Positions 51,647-61,351 are shown, counted from the first letter of the stretch. The stretch is 64,000 nt of DNA from Stappia indica (GCF_001696535.1 NZ_MBQE01000004.1:651305-715304), one strand, 5' to 3'. Notes: generated by a model not told the origin, from the letters alone. Translations and numbers: made by a program.

Positions 51647-52099
51647 ATGGGACGCAGACTTGAGATCGTGGCTGCGGCGGCTTTGACCGCCGCGGCCCTG
51701 TGGGCCGGTCAGGCGCGGGCGGCGGAGGAGGCTTCGCCCGAGGCGGCCTCGTCCGGCCTTCACATCGAGCTGAACCGGGTCACGGACAATGGCGGCGGCG
51801 GATGCCGCCTGACCTTCGTCGTGCGCAATGCGACCGGCGGCGAGGTACCGCAACCGCGATTCGAGTTCGTGCTCTTCGACAGCGACGGTCTCGTCGACCG
51901 GCTGACCACCTTTGACTTCGGTGCGCTTCCGCCCGAAAAGACCTCGGTTCGCCAGTTCGATCTGGCGGGCGTTGCCTGCGGCAAGCTCGGCCGCATCCTC
52001 GTCAACGGTCCGGCCCAGTGCGGCGAGGGCGGTGCTGCCGCCCATTGCCAGGCGCAGCTGACGCTCGCCAGCAGGGCCGAAATACCCCTCGGACGCTGA
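51647..52099 (+). CDS. Small exported protein of unknown function
   Basis: This 150-residue protein has a signal peptide (MGRRLEIVAAAALTAAALWAGQARA, cut before AEE). The mature part is a predicted beta-rich domain (LNRVTDNGGGGCRLTFVVRN, FEFVLFDSDGLVDRLTTFDFG, KTSVRQFDL) with four Cys that could form disulfides. It lies 18 nt after the receptor and 71 nt before exbB, so it belongs to the haem uptake operon. It may be a periplasmic helper of the TonB system; function not known to me. Confidence 0.8.
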   Translation: MGRRLEIVAAAALTAAALWAGQARAAEEASPEAASSGLHIELNRVTDNGGGGCRLTFVVRNATGGEVPQPRFEFVLFDSDGLVDRLTTFDFGALPPEKTSVRQFDLAGVACGKLGRILVNGPAQCGEGGAAAHCQAQLTLASRAEIPLGR

Positions 52100-52170
52100 A
52101 GGCTGATTCCCGATCCGCCCCCGCCCGGAACTCCCCGAACTGCACTTCATGAGCTGTTAGGAACGCACCC

Positions 52171-52878
52171 ATGTCTTTCGCCGACATTCTCGCCTCGATC
52201 TCGGGCTTCCTGGAGCTCGGCGGCCCCGTCGTCGCCGTGCTCGCCGGCCTGTCCGTGGTCGCCCTGACGGTGGTGATCCTCAAGCTCGCGCAGTTCTGGA
52301 CGCAGCGGGTCGGTCGTCCTGGCCGGGCCGAGGCGGCCGTGCGCCTGTGGGGCCATGGCCGCCGCCGCGAGGCCTGGCAGGCGCTCGGCGACATCCGCAG
52401 CGCCTCGGAGGAGGCGGTCGCCATCGCCATGCAGTCGGGCGAGGGCGGCAAGACCGTCGACAAGGCGCTGGTGGAGGAAGACATCGCCCGCGCCGCGACC
52501 CGCCGCCTGCACCGCTACAATGCCGGCATGAAGGCGCTCGACGCCATCGCCCAGATCGCGCCGCTGCTCGGCCTGTTCGGCACCGTGCTCGGCATGATCG
52601 AGGCGTTCCAGAAGCTGCAGTCGGCCGGCAATGCCGTCGATCCGTCGCTGCTTGCCGGCGGCATCTGGGTGGCGCTGCTGACCACCGCCGTCGGCCTTGC
52701 CGTCGCCATGCCGGTCTCGCTCGTCGTCACCTATCTGGAAGGCCAGATCGAGAACGAGAAGGTCGCCATCGAGACGCTCGCCTCCGCCGTGCTGCTGGAG
52801 CAGGCGCGCGGCGGTGCCCGTGCGACGTTCGAAGAGGTCGAGGCAGGGGGCTACGAACAGGTGGCCAATGCGCATTGA
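52171..52878 (+). CDS. exbB: Biopolymer transport protein ExbB
   Basis: This 235-residue MotA/TolQ/ExbB protein has three membrane helices: GPVVAVLAGLSVVALTVVIL, IAQIAPLLGLFGTVLGMIEAF (the family GLFGTVxGM motif) and ALLTTAVGLAVAMPVSLVV. It forms the proton-driven motor with ExbD that energises TonB. It overlaps the first exbD by 11 nt. Confidence 0.95.
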   Translation: MSFADILASISGFLELGGPVVAVLAGLSVVALTVVILKLAQFWTQRVGRPGRAEAAVRLWGHGRRREAWQALGDIRSASEEAVAIAMQSGEGGKTVDKALVEEDIARAATRRLHRYNAGMKALDAIAQIAPLLGLFGTVLGMIEAFQKLQSAGNAVDPSLLAGGIWVALLTTAVGLAVAMPVSLVVTYLEGQIENEKVAIETLASAVLLEQARGGARATFEEVEAGGYEQVANAH

Positions 52879-53257
52879 CTTCGCCGCTCCGCGCCGGCGC
52901 CGGCTGTCGCTGACCTCGCTGATCGACGTGATCTTCCTGCTGCTGCTGTTCTTCATGCTGTCGTCGACCTTCACGCGCTTCGCGCAGGTAGACCTGGCGG
53001 CTCCCGGCGGCGGCACGGGCGGGGCCGTCACCCGGCCGGACATCTTCGCGACCGTCGATGCGAACGGCCTCACCGTGAACGGCACGCTTGTCGATCCTGA
53101 AGCACCCGGCACCGCCGTCTCCTCGCTGGTCGAGGCCGGCGCCAAGACCGCGCTGCTCGTCCCGCGCGAGGGTGCCCGCGCCCAGGATCTGGTCAGCGCG
53201 CTCGAGCTGCTGCGCGGCGGCGGCGAGCTCAAGGTCATCGTCGCGAGGCCGAAATGA
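52868..53257 (+). CDS. exbD: ExbD/TolR family protein, first copy
   Basis: This 129-residue protein starts MRIDFAAPRRRRLSLTSLIDVIFLLL. The single helix contains the proton-relay Asp (SLIDVIF), followed by a small periplasmic domain. Its start lies within exbB, so translation is coupled. It is slightly shorter than E. coli ExbD (141). Confidence 0.93.
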   Translation: MRIDFAAPRRRRLSLTSLIDVIFLLLLFFMLSSTFTRFAQVDLAAPGGGTGGAVTRPDIFATVDANGLTVNGTLVDPEAPGTAVSSLVEAGAKTALLVPREGARAQDLVSALELLRGGGELKVIVARPK

Positions 53258-53706
53258 TCAAGGTTCGCCAGAAGCCGCCCAAGCGTCAGGCGGAGAGCAC
53301 CATCTCCTTGATCAACATCGTCTTCCTGATGCTGATCTTCTTCCTCATCGCCGGCCAGCTCGCCCCGCCGGTCGACCCGGACGTGACGCTTGTCGATACG
53401 ACCGAGGCGCCGCCGCTGGCCCCGCCCGATGCGTTATTCGCCGACAGCGAAGGGCGCCTGTCCCATCGCGGCCAGCCGGTCGAAATCGCGGCCTATCTCG
53501 CGGCTCTTGGAGCCGAAGCGCCCGTCGACGGCGAAGCCGCGCCCGCGCCGGGGCCCGTTCCCGGTGAGGACGCCGGCACTGGCGGCCCGGCCGTGCTGCT
53601 GGCGGTCGACCGCGATCTCGATGCCGCTCGCATGCTGGAGATCGCCGACCAGCTCTACCGGGCCGGCGCCGGCAAGGTATCGCTCGTAACCAGGGGAGCG
53701 GAGTGA
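53254..53706 (+). CDS. ExbD/TolR family protein, second copy, with Asn in place of the relay Asp
   Basis: This 150-residue ExbD-like protein overlaps the first copy by ATGA. The helix reads STISLINIVFLMLIFFLIAG, so the position equivalent to the essential proton-carrying Asp (SLIDVIF in the first copy) is Asn. The periplasmic part carries an Ala/Pro/Gly-rich insert (residues 105-125). It probably acts as a non-proton-conducting partner in a mixed ExbD dimer. Confidence 0.88.
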   Translation: MIKVRQKPPKRQAESTISLINIVFLMLIFFLIAGQLAPPVDPDVTLVDTTEAPPLAPPDALFADSEGRLSHRGQPVEIAAYLAALGAEAPVDGEAAPAPGPVPGEDAGTGGPAVLLAVDRDLDAARMLEIADQLYRAGAGKVSLVTRGAE

Positions 53707-54821
53707 TGAAGCTGAGACCGCATCATGTCGCCGCGGCTCTCATGATCTCGACGGCGGTGCACGCCTCTGCCGTCGCCGTCATCATGCACGAGAGTTCCGG
53801 CATCCAGATCGAGGGCGGCGGCACCGTGCTGTCTGCCGAGCTCGGCGATGCCTTCGTCGACGCGCTGCAGGCCGGCGCCGACGGCGAGCACACCGAGGTG
53901 ACGAGCGAAACGTCGGAGGTGGTGACGCCCATCGACGCGCCGGAGGGCGAGAAGCCCGTCGAGCACGCGACGGCGCTGGAAGAGTCCTTGAGCGAGGAGG
54001 CCGCGGCGCCCGACGTGCCGCACAGCGAGGCCGTGCCGCCGGAAGAGGTGGTGGAGGCCGTCGAGCCTCCGGCCGAGCCGACCCCGGTCGCGACCGAGAC
54101 CGCCGAGCCCGTGTCGCAGACCGCCGAGACGGTGCCGGCCGAGGAGAGCGTCGAGGCGCTGCCCACCGAGATGGCGGCCCTCGCACCGGGGATAGTCGCG
54201 ACCGCCGTGCCGACCGCCGTCGAGCAGGCGACCGAGGTTCCGCAGGCCGCCCCCGTCCAGGCCAGCGTCTCGCCGGTCGAGGCGCAGCCCGTTCCCGCGA
54301 CCGAGCGGCTCGAGGCGACCGCCGCCGTGCCGATGCCGCAGGCCCGGCCGAAGGACCTGAAGATCGCCGAGGTTCGCCGCGAGGCGCCGGCCCGCAAGGC
54401 CGACACCGCCAAGCGGCAGAAGGAGAAGGCCGCCAGCGTCCGTACCAAGAAGTCGGCCAGCGGCCGGGGCGGCAACTCCAACGCGACCGCCAAAAAGGGT
54501 GGTTCGCAGAACATCGGCAACTCGAAGGAGTTCGGAAACGCCGATGCCTCCAACTACATCGGCAAGGTCGTTCGCAAGGTCGAACGTGCCAAGCGACGCG
54601 GCAGCGTCGGCCGCCAGCGCGGCGAGGCCGTTGTTGCCTTCGTCGTCTCCAGCAACGGAGGTCTCTCCGGCGTCCGTCTGGCGCGCAGCTCGGGCAACGA
54701 AGCCATCGACCGCGAGGCGTTGAACATGGTGCAGCGCGCGCAGCCTTTTCCCCCGATCCCGCCGGAGGCACGGCGCAAGAGCTGGACCTTCTCGTTGCCG
54801 ATCGCTTTCAGGGGATCTTGA
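53706..54821 (+). CDS. tonB: TonB-family energy transducer
   Basis: This 371-residue protein has an N-terminal signal-anchor (MKLRPHHVAAALMISTAVHASAVAVIM), with a His in the membrane segment region as in TonB. A very long Glu/Pro/Ala/Val-rich periplasmic spacer (about 40-220) and a basic Lys/Arg/Gly stretch follow. The C-terminal TonB domain has YIGKVVRKVERAKR, GEAVVAFVVSSNGGLSGVRLARSSG and LNMVQRAQPFPPIP. ATG 53706 overlaps the previous stop by one base. It transmits ExbBD energy to the haem receptor and possibly the other outer-membrane receptors. Confidence 0.93.
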   Translation: MKLRPHHVAAALMISTAVHASAVAVIMHESSGIQIEGGGTVLSAELGDAFVDALQAGADGEHTEVTSETSEVVTPIDAPEGEKPVEHATALEESLSEEAAAPDVPHSEAVPPEEVVEAVEPPAEPTPVATETAEPVSQTAETVPAEESVEALPTEMAALAPGIVATAVPTAVEQATEVPQAAPVQASVSPVEAQPVPATERLEATAAVPMPQARPKDLKIAEVRREAPARKADTAKRQKEKAASVRTKKSASGRGGNSNATAKKGGSQNIGNSKEFGNADASNYIGKVVRKVERAKRRGSVGRQRGEAVVAFVVSSNGGLSGVRLARSSGNEAIDREALNMVQRAQPFPPIPPEARRKSWTFSLPIAFRGS

Positions 54822-54878
54822 GACGCGATTCTCGAAATTCGGCGATTTCGATACGGAATTTTGCAAAATTCGTCTCAA
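54818..54878. terminator. Palindromic stretch after tonB
   Basis: Outer arms TTGAGACG (54818-54825, including the tonB stop) and CGTCTCAA (54871-54878) enclose a 16-bp perfect palindrome GAATTTTGCAAAATTC (54856-54871). It lies between convergent tonB and the DUF2254 gene and may end transcription in both directions. Confidence 0.5.
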
Positions 54879-54971
54879 GGCGTTGCAAGCCGGATATGCC
54901 CGGGCGGGACCACCGTCCGGGCATTCGCGTTCGAAGGGCTTTTCCCCGCAGCGCCGGCGCGGCCGTCGGCC

Positions 54972-56276
54972 TCAGCTCCGCCTGTCGGCGTCTTTCAGGA
55001 TGCGATGCGCCTTGTAGAGTTCGTGCGCCACTTCCGCCCGGTCGTCGCGGTTGCGAACGGCGATATTGGCGTCGGTTGCGATCAGCCGCAGATGCGTGCG
55101 CAGGATCGCCGCGTGGTCGCCGCGACACACCAGCCCCATGCGGCCGATGGCCTGGATCAGCCGCAGCACCACCATGACGTTGCCGCTGGCCGCCCGCCGC
55201 ATCGGATGCAGCGCCGTGCCGACGATCTCCTTCAGCTCGATCAGCTCCAGCCACACCCGCGGCTTGTCCTCCTTGTCGCAGATCAGCGAGGAGGGCGCGC
55301 CGCGCTGCAGGATGATCGCCAGCGAGGCCGACAGCTGGTCCAGGGCACTGATCGCCGTATAGGAATCGTTGATGCCCGGCGACAGGGCGCGCAGCGCGAT
55401 CTCGACGTTGAGATGGACATTGAACAGGATGTCCCCGTCGGCCGAGCGCGCATCCGCCAGCAACACCGAGCGGTGCACCGCCTCGGCCAGCGCTTCCCGG
55501 TTGCCATCGACCCGGTGCAGCACCGCAATGGGCGTGCCGGCGATGATGAAATGCCCCGGCCGCGCGATCACCCGCACGAAGCCATCGTATTCCACCGCAT
55601 TTCGCAGCAAGGCCTCCGCCTGCACGGCGGTGACATAGCCGGAGGTCCGCGCCAGCACCGGCTCGCCCTCGTCGTCGGGAATGGCGTTGCGGTCGTCTGG
55701 CTCCTCCTTGGGCTCGTCCGCAAGCAGGCGGTCGATGGCCGAGCGCAACGACCGCTGGGTGCGGGCGATCTCGTTATCCACCATCACCCGGCGGGCGGTG
55801 TCATGCACGAAATACACGACCCAGAAGAAGCTCGTCGTCGCCAGCAGGATGGCAATTGCAACCGAAAGGCGCGGCACCTCGTTTTCGCCCACGACATAGA
55901 GGACAAAGAGCGAATAGAGGAAAGTTGCGCCGAGCAGGCCGATGGTCGATTGGTTGACACGATTGTCGGTAAACGTCTCCAGCAGCCGTGGTCCGATATT
56001 GCCTGCCGCCAGCGTGAACACCACCAGCGTCAGGGAATAGACGAGGCTGATGACGGTCATCATCGCCCCGGCGATGGTGCCCAGCACAGCCCGCGCGCCG
56101 CTGGTCGAGATGTTGAGGAAGGGCAACGCGTCGTAGGCGGAGCCGAGCACGTTCATCCGGTCGATGGAGACCGCCGCACCGGCCATCACCAGGCCGCAGA
56201 TCGCCATCACGGCCGGCACGAAAAGGAAGCCCCGCACCATGCGCTGCAACCGAAGCAGGGAAAGGCTCTTGAACAC
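54972..56276 (-). CDS. DUF2254 family membrane protein
   Basis: This 434-residue protein has four N-terminal helices ([90 protein letters not shown]) and a long cytosolic C-terminal half containing [14 protein letters not shown] and [19 protein letters not shown], the latter typical of DUF2254. No function is known for the family. It is divergent from the extensin-like gene with only 10 nt between starts as called. Confidence 0.85.
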   Translation of the reverse strand: MFKSLSLLRLQRMVRGFLFVPAVMAICGLVMAGAAVSIDRMNVLGSAYDALPFLNISTSGARAVLGTIAGAMMTVISLVYSLTLVVFTLAAGNIGPRLLETFTDNRVNQSTIGLLGATFLYSLFVLYVVGENEVPRLSVAIAILLATTSFFWVVYFVHDTARRVMVDNEIARTQRSLRSAIDRLLADEPKEEPDDRNAIPDDEGEPVLARTSGYVTAVQAEALLRNAVEYDGFVRVIARPGHFIIAGTPIAVLHRVDGNREALAEAVHRSVLLADARSADGDILFNVHLNVEIALRALSPGINDSYTAISALDQLSASLAIILQRGAPSSLICDKEDKPRVWLELIELKEIVGTALHPMRRAASGNVMVVLRLIQAIGRMGLVCRGDHAAILRTHLRLIATDANIAVRNRDDRAEVAHELYKAHRILKDADRRS

Positions 56277-56286
56277 GACGTCTCCC

Positions 56287-57207
56287 GTGGATCATCCGCT
56301 TTTCGGGCCGAAGCAGCCGGACTTGCGTCGTGCGAGCCTATACGCTTGTCGCGGGTCGAGGCGAGCGGGGATTGCGATTGCGGCCGCCGTGCTGCTCGCC
56401 TCGGCGACGTCCGGGGCCGGTGCCAGGACGCCGCTGCCGCAGCCAAGGCCCTATCAGGCCGCACCCTCGCAGGACGGGCGGGGACAGGCCGAGGACATCC
56501 CGGCGCAAAAACCGGAAGCCGACCGGGCTGCGGACAGCACGGTCCTGCCGCGTCCCAAGCCGGTTGTCCCCGATTTCGCGACTACCGGCCCCGCCGAGGA
56601 GCCCGGGAACAGCCGGTTCGCCGCCGCGCCTCCGGCCGGGGAAAAGCCCGCGGCGGATAGCGAGGCCGTCACCGGGTGTATCGAGGCCCTGCGCCGTGTC
56701 GGGGCCACCTTCGAGCGGGTCCCACCCGTTCCGGGGGCGGGCGCCTGCGGTATCGAGGATGCGGTCTCCGTCTCGGCGGTCGGTGGGATGGCGCTGGTTC
56801 CCGAAGCCGTGCTGTCCTGCGATACGGCGGCCGTTGCGGCGCGCTTTGCCGCGCAGGTCATCGCCCCGCTGGCCAGCTCCACGCTCGGCTCGGAGGTGGC
56901 CCAGATCCGCGTTGCCGCCTCCTATCACTGCCGCGGCCGCAACCGCATCGCCGGCGCGCGGCTGAGCGAGCATTCCTTCGGGCGGGCCATCGATATCCGC
57001 GGGCTCATTCTGAAGGACGGACGGGAGTTCGCCGTCGCCCCGCGCCAGACCGGCAGCGATGCCGGCGCGGCGACGAAGCTCCAGAAATCGCTGCGTGCTG
57101 CTGCTTGCGGCCCCTTCACCACCGTACTCGGGCCCGGCTCGGACGCCTACCACAACGACCACTTCCATCTCGACACCAAGCCGCGCCGCGCACCTTATTG
57201 CCGCTGA
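56287..57207 (+). CDS. Extensin-like family protein (LAS/VanY-type peptidase fold)
   Basis: This protein of about 306 residues has an N-terminal hydrophobic segment ([20 protein letters not shown]), a Pro/Ala-rich linker (to about 130) and a C-terminal extensin-like domain. That domain has [20 protein letters not shown] and HNDHFHLD, i.e. His, Asp and His positioned like the zinc ligands of LAS-type D,D-peptidases. It probably acts on the cell wall in the periplasm. The start is uncertain: GTG 56287 is the most upstream reasonable one clear of the divergent gene; later GTG/TTG codons are possible. Confidence 0.78.
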   Translation: MDHPLFGPKQPDLRRASLYACRGSRRAGIAIAAAVLLASATSGAGARTPLPQPRPYQAAPSQDGRGQAEDIPAQKPEADRAADSTVLPRPKPVVPDFATTGPAEEPGNSRFAAAPPAGEKPAADSEAVTGCIEALRRVGATFERVPPVPGAGACGIEDAVSVSAVGGMALVPEAVLSCDTAAVAARFAAQVIAPLASSTLGSEVAQIRVAASYHCRGRNRIAGARLSEHSFGRAIDIRGLILKDGREFAVAPRQTGSDAGAATKLQKSLRAAACGPFTTVLGPGSDAYHNDHFHLDTKPRRAPYCR

Positions 57208-57357
57208 CCCGAGGGGACAGGTGGTGTTTGCAGGAACCCCAAGCTGACGCGGAACCCAAGCTGACACAGATCAATGTCGAGGGCGTCGGCGTCGGGCAAG
57301 ATGACCGTGCGGTCTGCGGATCGCACCGCCCCACTCAGAGCGTATGTCGAGGCTGCC

Positions 57358-59199
57358 ATGACCAGGCGCGCGCAGAACAAAGCCGACCTCCTTGCCGGGA
57401 CCGCCCTTGCCGCGGCAGCCGCTCCTCCGGCGCTGGCGCCGGCACCGTCGCCGACCGGGGCGACGCAGCCCGCTGAACCGGCCCGTCATCTGCACGAGAA
57501 CATGGACCGCAGCGTGCGCGCCGCCGTTGCGCGCGTCACCGGCGGCGTGTCGCCGCACGCCTTCATGGAGGCCTGGAGCGACTGGGCGCTGCACATGAGC
57601 CGGGCACCCGGACGCCAGCTGGAAATGGCCGAACGGGCGCAGGAAAACGCGCTGAAACTGCTGGCCTCCTGCCTTCCGGGCACTGAGGGCGCGGCACGCA
57701 CGCCCTTTGCGCCGAAGGACTTCGACCACCGTTTCGATCACCCCGGCTGGGAGCAGCTGCCGTTCCGCAGCTGGAAACAGGGCTTTCTCGCGGTTCAGGA
57801 CTGGTGGGACCACGCGACCGACCGGCTGCGCGGGCTGGAGGAGCAGGACGCCAACCGCACCCGCTTCATGGCGCGGCAGGCGCTCGATCTCGTTTCGCCC
57901 TCCAACTTCCCGTGGCTCAATCCGGAGATCATCGAGACGACCGTGCGGCAGGGCGGCCGCAACTTCCTGGAAGGTGCCGAGCATCTGTCGCAGGATCTCG
58001 TCAAGACGCTGACCCAGCGCCACGATCCGCCGCCGGAGGGCTACCGGCTCGGCAAGGATCTCGCATGCACGCCTGGAACCGTCGTCTATCGCAATGATAT
58101 CCTTGAGCTTATCCAGTACGCGCCAACGACCGCGAAGGTGCAGGCCGAGCCGATCCTGATCGTGCCGGCCTGGATCATGAAATATTACATCCTCGACCTG
58201 TCGCCGCAGAACTCGATGGTGAAATATCTGGTCGATCAAGGCTTTACGGTTTTCATCATTTCCTGGGTCAATCCGACCGCCGAGCAGGCGGACCTGTCGC
58301 TGGAGGACTACCGCAAGCGCGGCGTCATGGCGGCGCTGGACGCCGTTTCGGCCATCGTTCCGGACCAGCGCATCCATGCCGTCGGCTATTGTCTCGGCGG
58401 CACCATGCTGGCGATTGCCGCAGCGACGATGGCGCGGGACTGCGACGAGCGCCTCGCCTCGGTGACGCTGATGGCGGCACAGGTCGACTTCGTCGAGGCC
58501 GGGGAATTGTTGCTCTTCCTCGACGAAAGCCAAGTGGCGTTCCTGGAGGATATGATGTGGGACCAGGGCTATCTCGACCGCCCGCAAATGGCCCGCACCT
58601 TCGCCGCGATCCGGGCCGAGGACCTGATCTATACCCGGGCCGTGCGCCGCTATCTGCTCGGCCAGGACGATCTTCCCACCGACATCGGCGTCTGGAACGG
58701 GGATACGACGCGCATGCCCGCGCGCATGCACTCGCAATATCTGCGCGGCCTGTTCCTGGAAAACCGGCTCACCGCCGGGCGGTTCTCGGTCGAAGGGCGC
58801 GTCATCGCGCTGAAGGACATTTCTGCGCCGATGTTCGTCGTCGCCACCGAGACCGATCACATCGCCCCGTGGAAATCCGTCTACAAGACCCAGCTTTTCA
58901 CCGACAACGACCTGACTTTCGTCCTCACCAAGGGCGGGCATAACGGCGGCATCCTCAGCGAGCCGGGCCATCCTCGCCGCCACTATCGCCTGTCGCATCG
59001 CCCGGCCGGCGCTCATTATTCCGGTCCCGACGGCTGGCAGGAGCGGCACCGTCCGCGCCCCGGTTCCTGGTGGCCGGAATGGTCCGCCTGGCTTCTCGCG
59101 CGCAGCAGCGGGGAGGGGATACCTCCGGCCGTCGGCGCGCCGGACAAGGGGTTACCCCCGCTCGAACCGGCCCCCGGCAGCTACATCCATCTGGCGTGA
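57358..59199 (+). CDS. Poly(3-hydroxyalkanoate) synthase family protein
   Basis: This 613-residue alpha/beta hydrolase-fold polymerase has the lipase-like box GYCLGGT with the nucleophile Cys, the Asp in ATETDHIAPW and the His in KGGHNGG. The PHA synthase N-terminal domain (WEQLPFRSWKQGFLAVQDWW) and SPSNFPWLNPE are also present. Start choice: ATG 57358 (MTRRAQNKADLL) has GAGG 5 nt upstream; ATGs at 57274 and 57301 in the same frame are alternatives. It makes PHB-type storage polymer if active. No phaA, phaB or phasin gene is next to it. Confidence 0.88.
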   Translation: MTRRAQNKADLLAGTALAAAAAPPALAPAPSPTGATQPAEPARHLHENMDRSVRAAVARVTGGVSPHAFMEAWSDWALHMSRAPGRQLEMAERAQENALKLLASCLPGTEGAARTPFAPKDFDHRFDHPGWEQLPFRSWKQGFLAVQDWWDHATDRLRGLEEQDANRTRFMARQALDLVSPSNFPWLNPEIIETTVRQGGRNFLEGAEHLSQDLVKTLTQRHDPPPEGYRLGKDLACTPGTVVYRNDILELIQYAPTTAKVQAEPILIVPAWIMKYYILDLSPQNSMVKYLVDQGFTVFIISWVNPTAEQADLSLEDYRKRGVMAALDAVSAIVPDQRIHAVGYCLGGTMLAIAAATMARDCDERLASVTLMAAQVDFVEAGELLLFLDESQVAFLEDMMWDQGYLDRPQMARTFAAIRAEDLIYTRAVRRYLLGQDDLPTDIGVWNGDTTRMPARMHSQYLRGLFLENRLTAGRFSVEGRVIALKDISAPMFVVATETDHIAPWKSVYKTQLFTDNDLTFVLTKGGHNGGILSEPGHPRRHYRLSHRPAGAHYSGPDGWQERHRPRPGSWWPEWSAWLLARSSGEGIPPAVGAPDKGLPPLEPAPGSYIHLA

Positions 59200-59225
59200 C
59201 GGGGATTGGGGATGGGTCTAAAACA

Positions 59226-59240
59226 TGAGTAAAATACTCT
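59226..59240. promoter_or_regulatory. Iron-box-like site upstream of the third ABC importer
   Basis: TGAGTAAAATACTCT resembles the TGA-N9-TCA boxes at hmu, with one mismatch (TCT), and contains the palindrome GAGTA-AAA-TACTC. It ends 16 nt before the called start of the binding-protein gene. Confidence 0.55.
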
Positions 59241-59255
59241 TGAATTGATCGGCTC

Positions 59256-60320
59256 ATGGGAGTAGCTCTCGCGCATCCCCCTCAGATGCGCGGACTTGTT
59301 CTCATGTCTTCCAGCTTTCCTCTCGCCGCCGCGACGCTCGCCCTGGCCGCTCTCGTCTTCTCGCCGGCGCGCGCCGAGCCGACCACCTATCCCCTGACGA
59401 TTGAGAATTGCGGTGTCGAGGTGACGTTCGAGAAGGCGCCGCAGCATGCGGTGGCGCTCGGCCAGAACAGCGCCGAAATCCTGCTGCTGCTCGGTCTTGA
59501 GGACCGTCTCGCCGCCTCGGCATTCTGGCCGACCAAGGTGCTGCCGGAACTCGCCGAGGCGAACGAGAAGGTGAAGCTGCTCACGGTCGAGCTGCCGACG
59601 CTGGAATCGATCCTTGCCGAGGAGCCGGACTTCGTCGCCGCCCAGCTGCCCTTGCTTCTCGGCCCCGACAGCAAGGTGGCCAAGCGCGAGGATTTCGCCG
59701 CGCTCGGGATCCCCAGCTACCTGGCTCCGGGCATCTGCAACACCCGCAAGGACACCGGCGACATCTATGGCAGTCGCCAGCAGCTGTGGAACATGGACCT
59801 GCTGTTTCAGGAGATCGACGAGCTGTCGCGGATCTTCGACGTCGCCGACCGCGGCCAGCAGCTGATCGCCGAGTTCAAGCAGCGGGAGGCGGACCTGCGC
59901 GCCCGGTTCGGGGATACCCCGGACCTGACCTTCCTGTTCTGGTTCTCCAGCCCGTCCGTGGCGGACGATGCCTATCTCGGCGGCAAGAACGGCGCCTCGG
60001 GCTTCATCGCCGACGTCCTGGGAGGCCGCAACGCCATCACCACCGAGGCGGAATGGCCGACGGTCGGCTGGGAAGGCATCATCGCCGCCGATCCGACGGT
60101 GATCGTCGCCGCATCTCTCGACCGCAATCGCTGGGATCTCGACCGGGCGGAAAACAAGATCGCCTTCCTGAAGAACGACCCGACCGTCAGCCAGATGGAG
60201 GCGGTGCAGAAGGGCCATATTGTCACCATGAACGGGGCGGCGATGAACCCGACCATCCGCACCATCTACGGCGCGGAGGAAATCGCCGCGCAGCTCGAGG
60301 CGCTCGGACTGCTGAAGTGA
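59256..60320 (+). CDS. ABC transporter substrate-binding protein, FecB family (iron complex)
   Basis: This periplasmic binding protein of about 354 residues has a signal peptide core FPLAAATLALAALVFSPARA before EPT. The TroA-like fold follows: YPLTIENCGVEVTFEKAPQHAVALGQNSAEILLLLGLEDRLA, then GRNAITTEAEWPTVGWEGIIAADPTVIVAA. The start is uncertain: ATG 59256, 59286 and 59304 are in frame and none has a good ribosome site. It shares the NCG-x5-F N-terminal pattern with the binding protein at 37182. It is encoded with a permease and ATPase behind an iron-box-like site, so ferric siderophore import is favoured. Confidence 0.87.
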   Translation: MGVALAHPPQMRGLVLMSSSFPLAAATLALAALVFSPARAEPTTYPLTIENCGVEVTFEKAPQHAVALGQNSAEILLLLGLEDRLAASAFWPTKVLPELAEANEKVKLLTVELPTLESILAEEPDFVAAQLPLLLGPDSKVAKREDFAALGIPSYLAPGICNTRKDTGDIYGSRQQLWNMDLLFQEIDELSRIFDVADRGQQLIAEFKQREADLRARFGDTPDLTFLFWFSSPSVADDAYLGGKNGASGFIADVLGGRNAITTEAEWPTVGWEGIIAADPTVIVAASLDRNRWDLDRAENKIAFLKNDPTVSQMEAVQKGHIVTMNGAAMNPTIRTIYGAEEIAAQLEALGLLK

Positions 60321-61351
60321 CGATATCCCCGTCCAGGGCGGGCCTGCGGTTCGCTGCATTGCTGGTCGCATCGCTGGCCATCCTGGTGCTGGCGATCGCA
60401 ACAGCCGTGGGGATAGGCGAAATGCGGATTCCGCTGCGCACCGTCGCCCTCGCCGTGACCAACCAGTTCGGCTGGACCTCCGCCGAGATCAGCCGCATCC
60501 AGGCCAGCGTCATCTGGGACCTGCGGCTCAGCCGCGCGCTGGTCGCCGCCCTGTGCGGTGCGGGCCTGGCCATGTGCGGCGCTATCCTCCAGTCGCTGCT
60601 GCGCAATGCCCTGGCCGAGCCCTATGTGCTCGGCATCTCGGCCGGCGCCTCCACCGGGGCCGTCGCGGTGATTATCCTCGGCGTCGGCGCCGGCGCGGTC
60701 TCGCTGTCGATGGGCGCCTTCGCCGGGGCGCTGGCGGCTTTCGTCTTCGTGGCGGTGCTGTCCGGCGGCGGGCGGGGCGGGGCCGACCGCACCATCCTGT
60801 CCGGTGTTGCGGCCGCCCAGCTTTTCAACGCGCTCACCGCCTATATCGTCACCACCTCGGGCAATGCACAGCAGGCGCGCGACGTGATGTTCTGGCTGCT
60901 CGGGAGCCTCGGCGGCGTGCGCTGGCCGGAGTTCCAGTTGCTGGCCGTTGTGGTCGCGTTCGGGCTCGGGGTGTGCATCTGGTATGCCCGGGCGCTCGAT
61001 GCCTTCACCTTCGGCGACGACGCCGCCGCGTCGATGGGAATACCCGTGGAGCGCGTCCGGGTTATCCTCTTCGCCGTCACCGCGGTGATGACGGCGACCA
61101 TCGTCAGCATGGTGGGGTCCATCGGCTTCGTCGGCCTGGTCGTCCCGCACGCGGTACGCTTCCTCATCGGGCCCGGCCACATGCGGCTGCTCCCCGCCTG
61201 CCTGCTGGTCGGGGCAGTGTTCATGGTCCTCGCCGACATCGTCTCGCGTAGCATCATGCAGCAGCAGACCCTGCCAATCGGCATCGTCACGGCGCTGGTG
61301 GGCGTGCCGTGCTTCGCACTTATCCTCTACCGCGCGAGGCCGGCGACATGA
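60317..61351 (+). CDS. FecCD-type ABC transporter permease
   Basis: This 344-residue permease starts GTG overlapping the binding-protein stop (GTGA). It contains RLSRALVAALCGAGLAMCGAILQSLLRN, LAEPYVLGISAGASTGAVAV, MGIPVERVRVILFAV, GFVGLVVPHAVRFLIGPGH and LPIGIVTALVGVPCF, all standard for the BtuC/FhuB/FecCD family. It would form a homodimeric channel. Confidence 0.94.
   Translation: MTISPSRAGLRFAALLVASLAILVLAIATAVGIGEMRIPLRTVALAVTNQFGWTSAEISRIQASVIWDLRLSRALVAALCGAGLAMCGAILQSLLRNALAEPYVLGISAGASTGAVAVIILGVGAGAVSLSMGAFAGALAAFVFVAVLSGGGRGGADRTILSGVAAAQLFNALTAYIVTTSGNAQQARDVMFWLLGSLGGVRWPEFQLLAVVVAFGLGVCIWYARALDAFTFGDDAAASMGIPVERVRVILFAVTAVMTATIVSMVGSIGFVGLVVPHAVRFLIGPGHMRLLPACLLVGAVFMVLADIVSRSIMQQQTLPIGIVTALVGVPCFALILYRARPAT

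Noticed and set aside
57208..57357. Small gene between extensin-like and PHA synthase genes
   Set aside because: Only a short repeated GAACCCAAGCTGAC and alternative upstream starts of the synthase frame are visible; no independent gene is supported.
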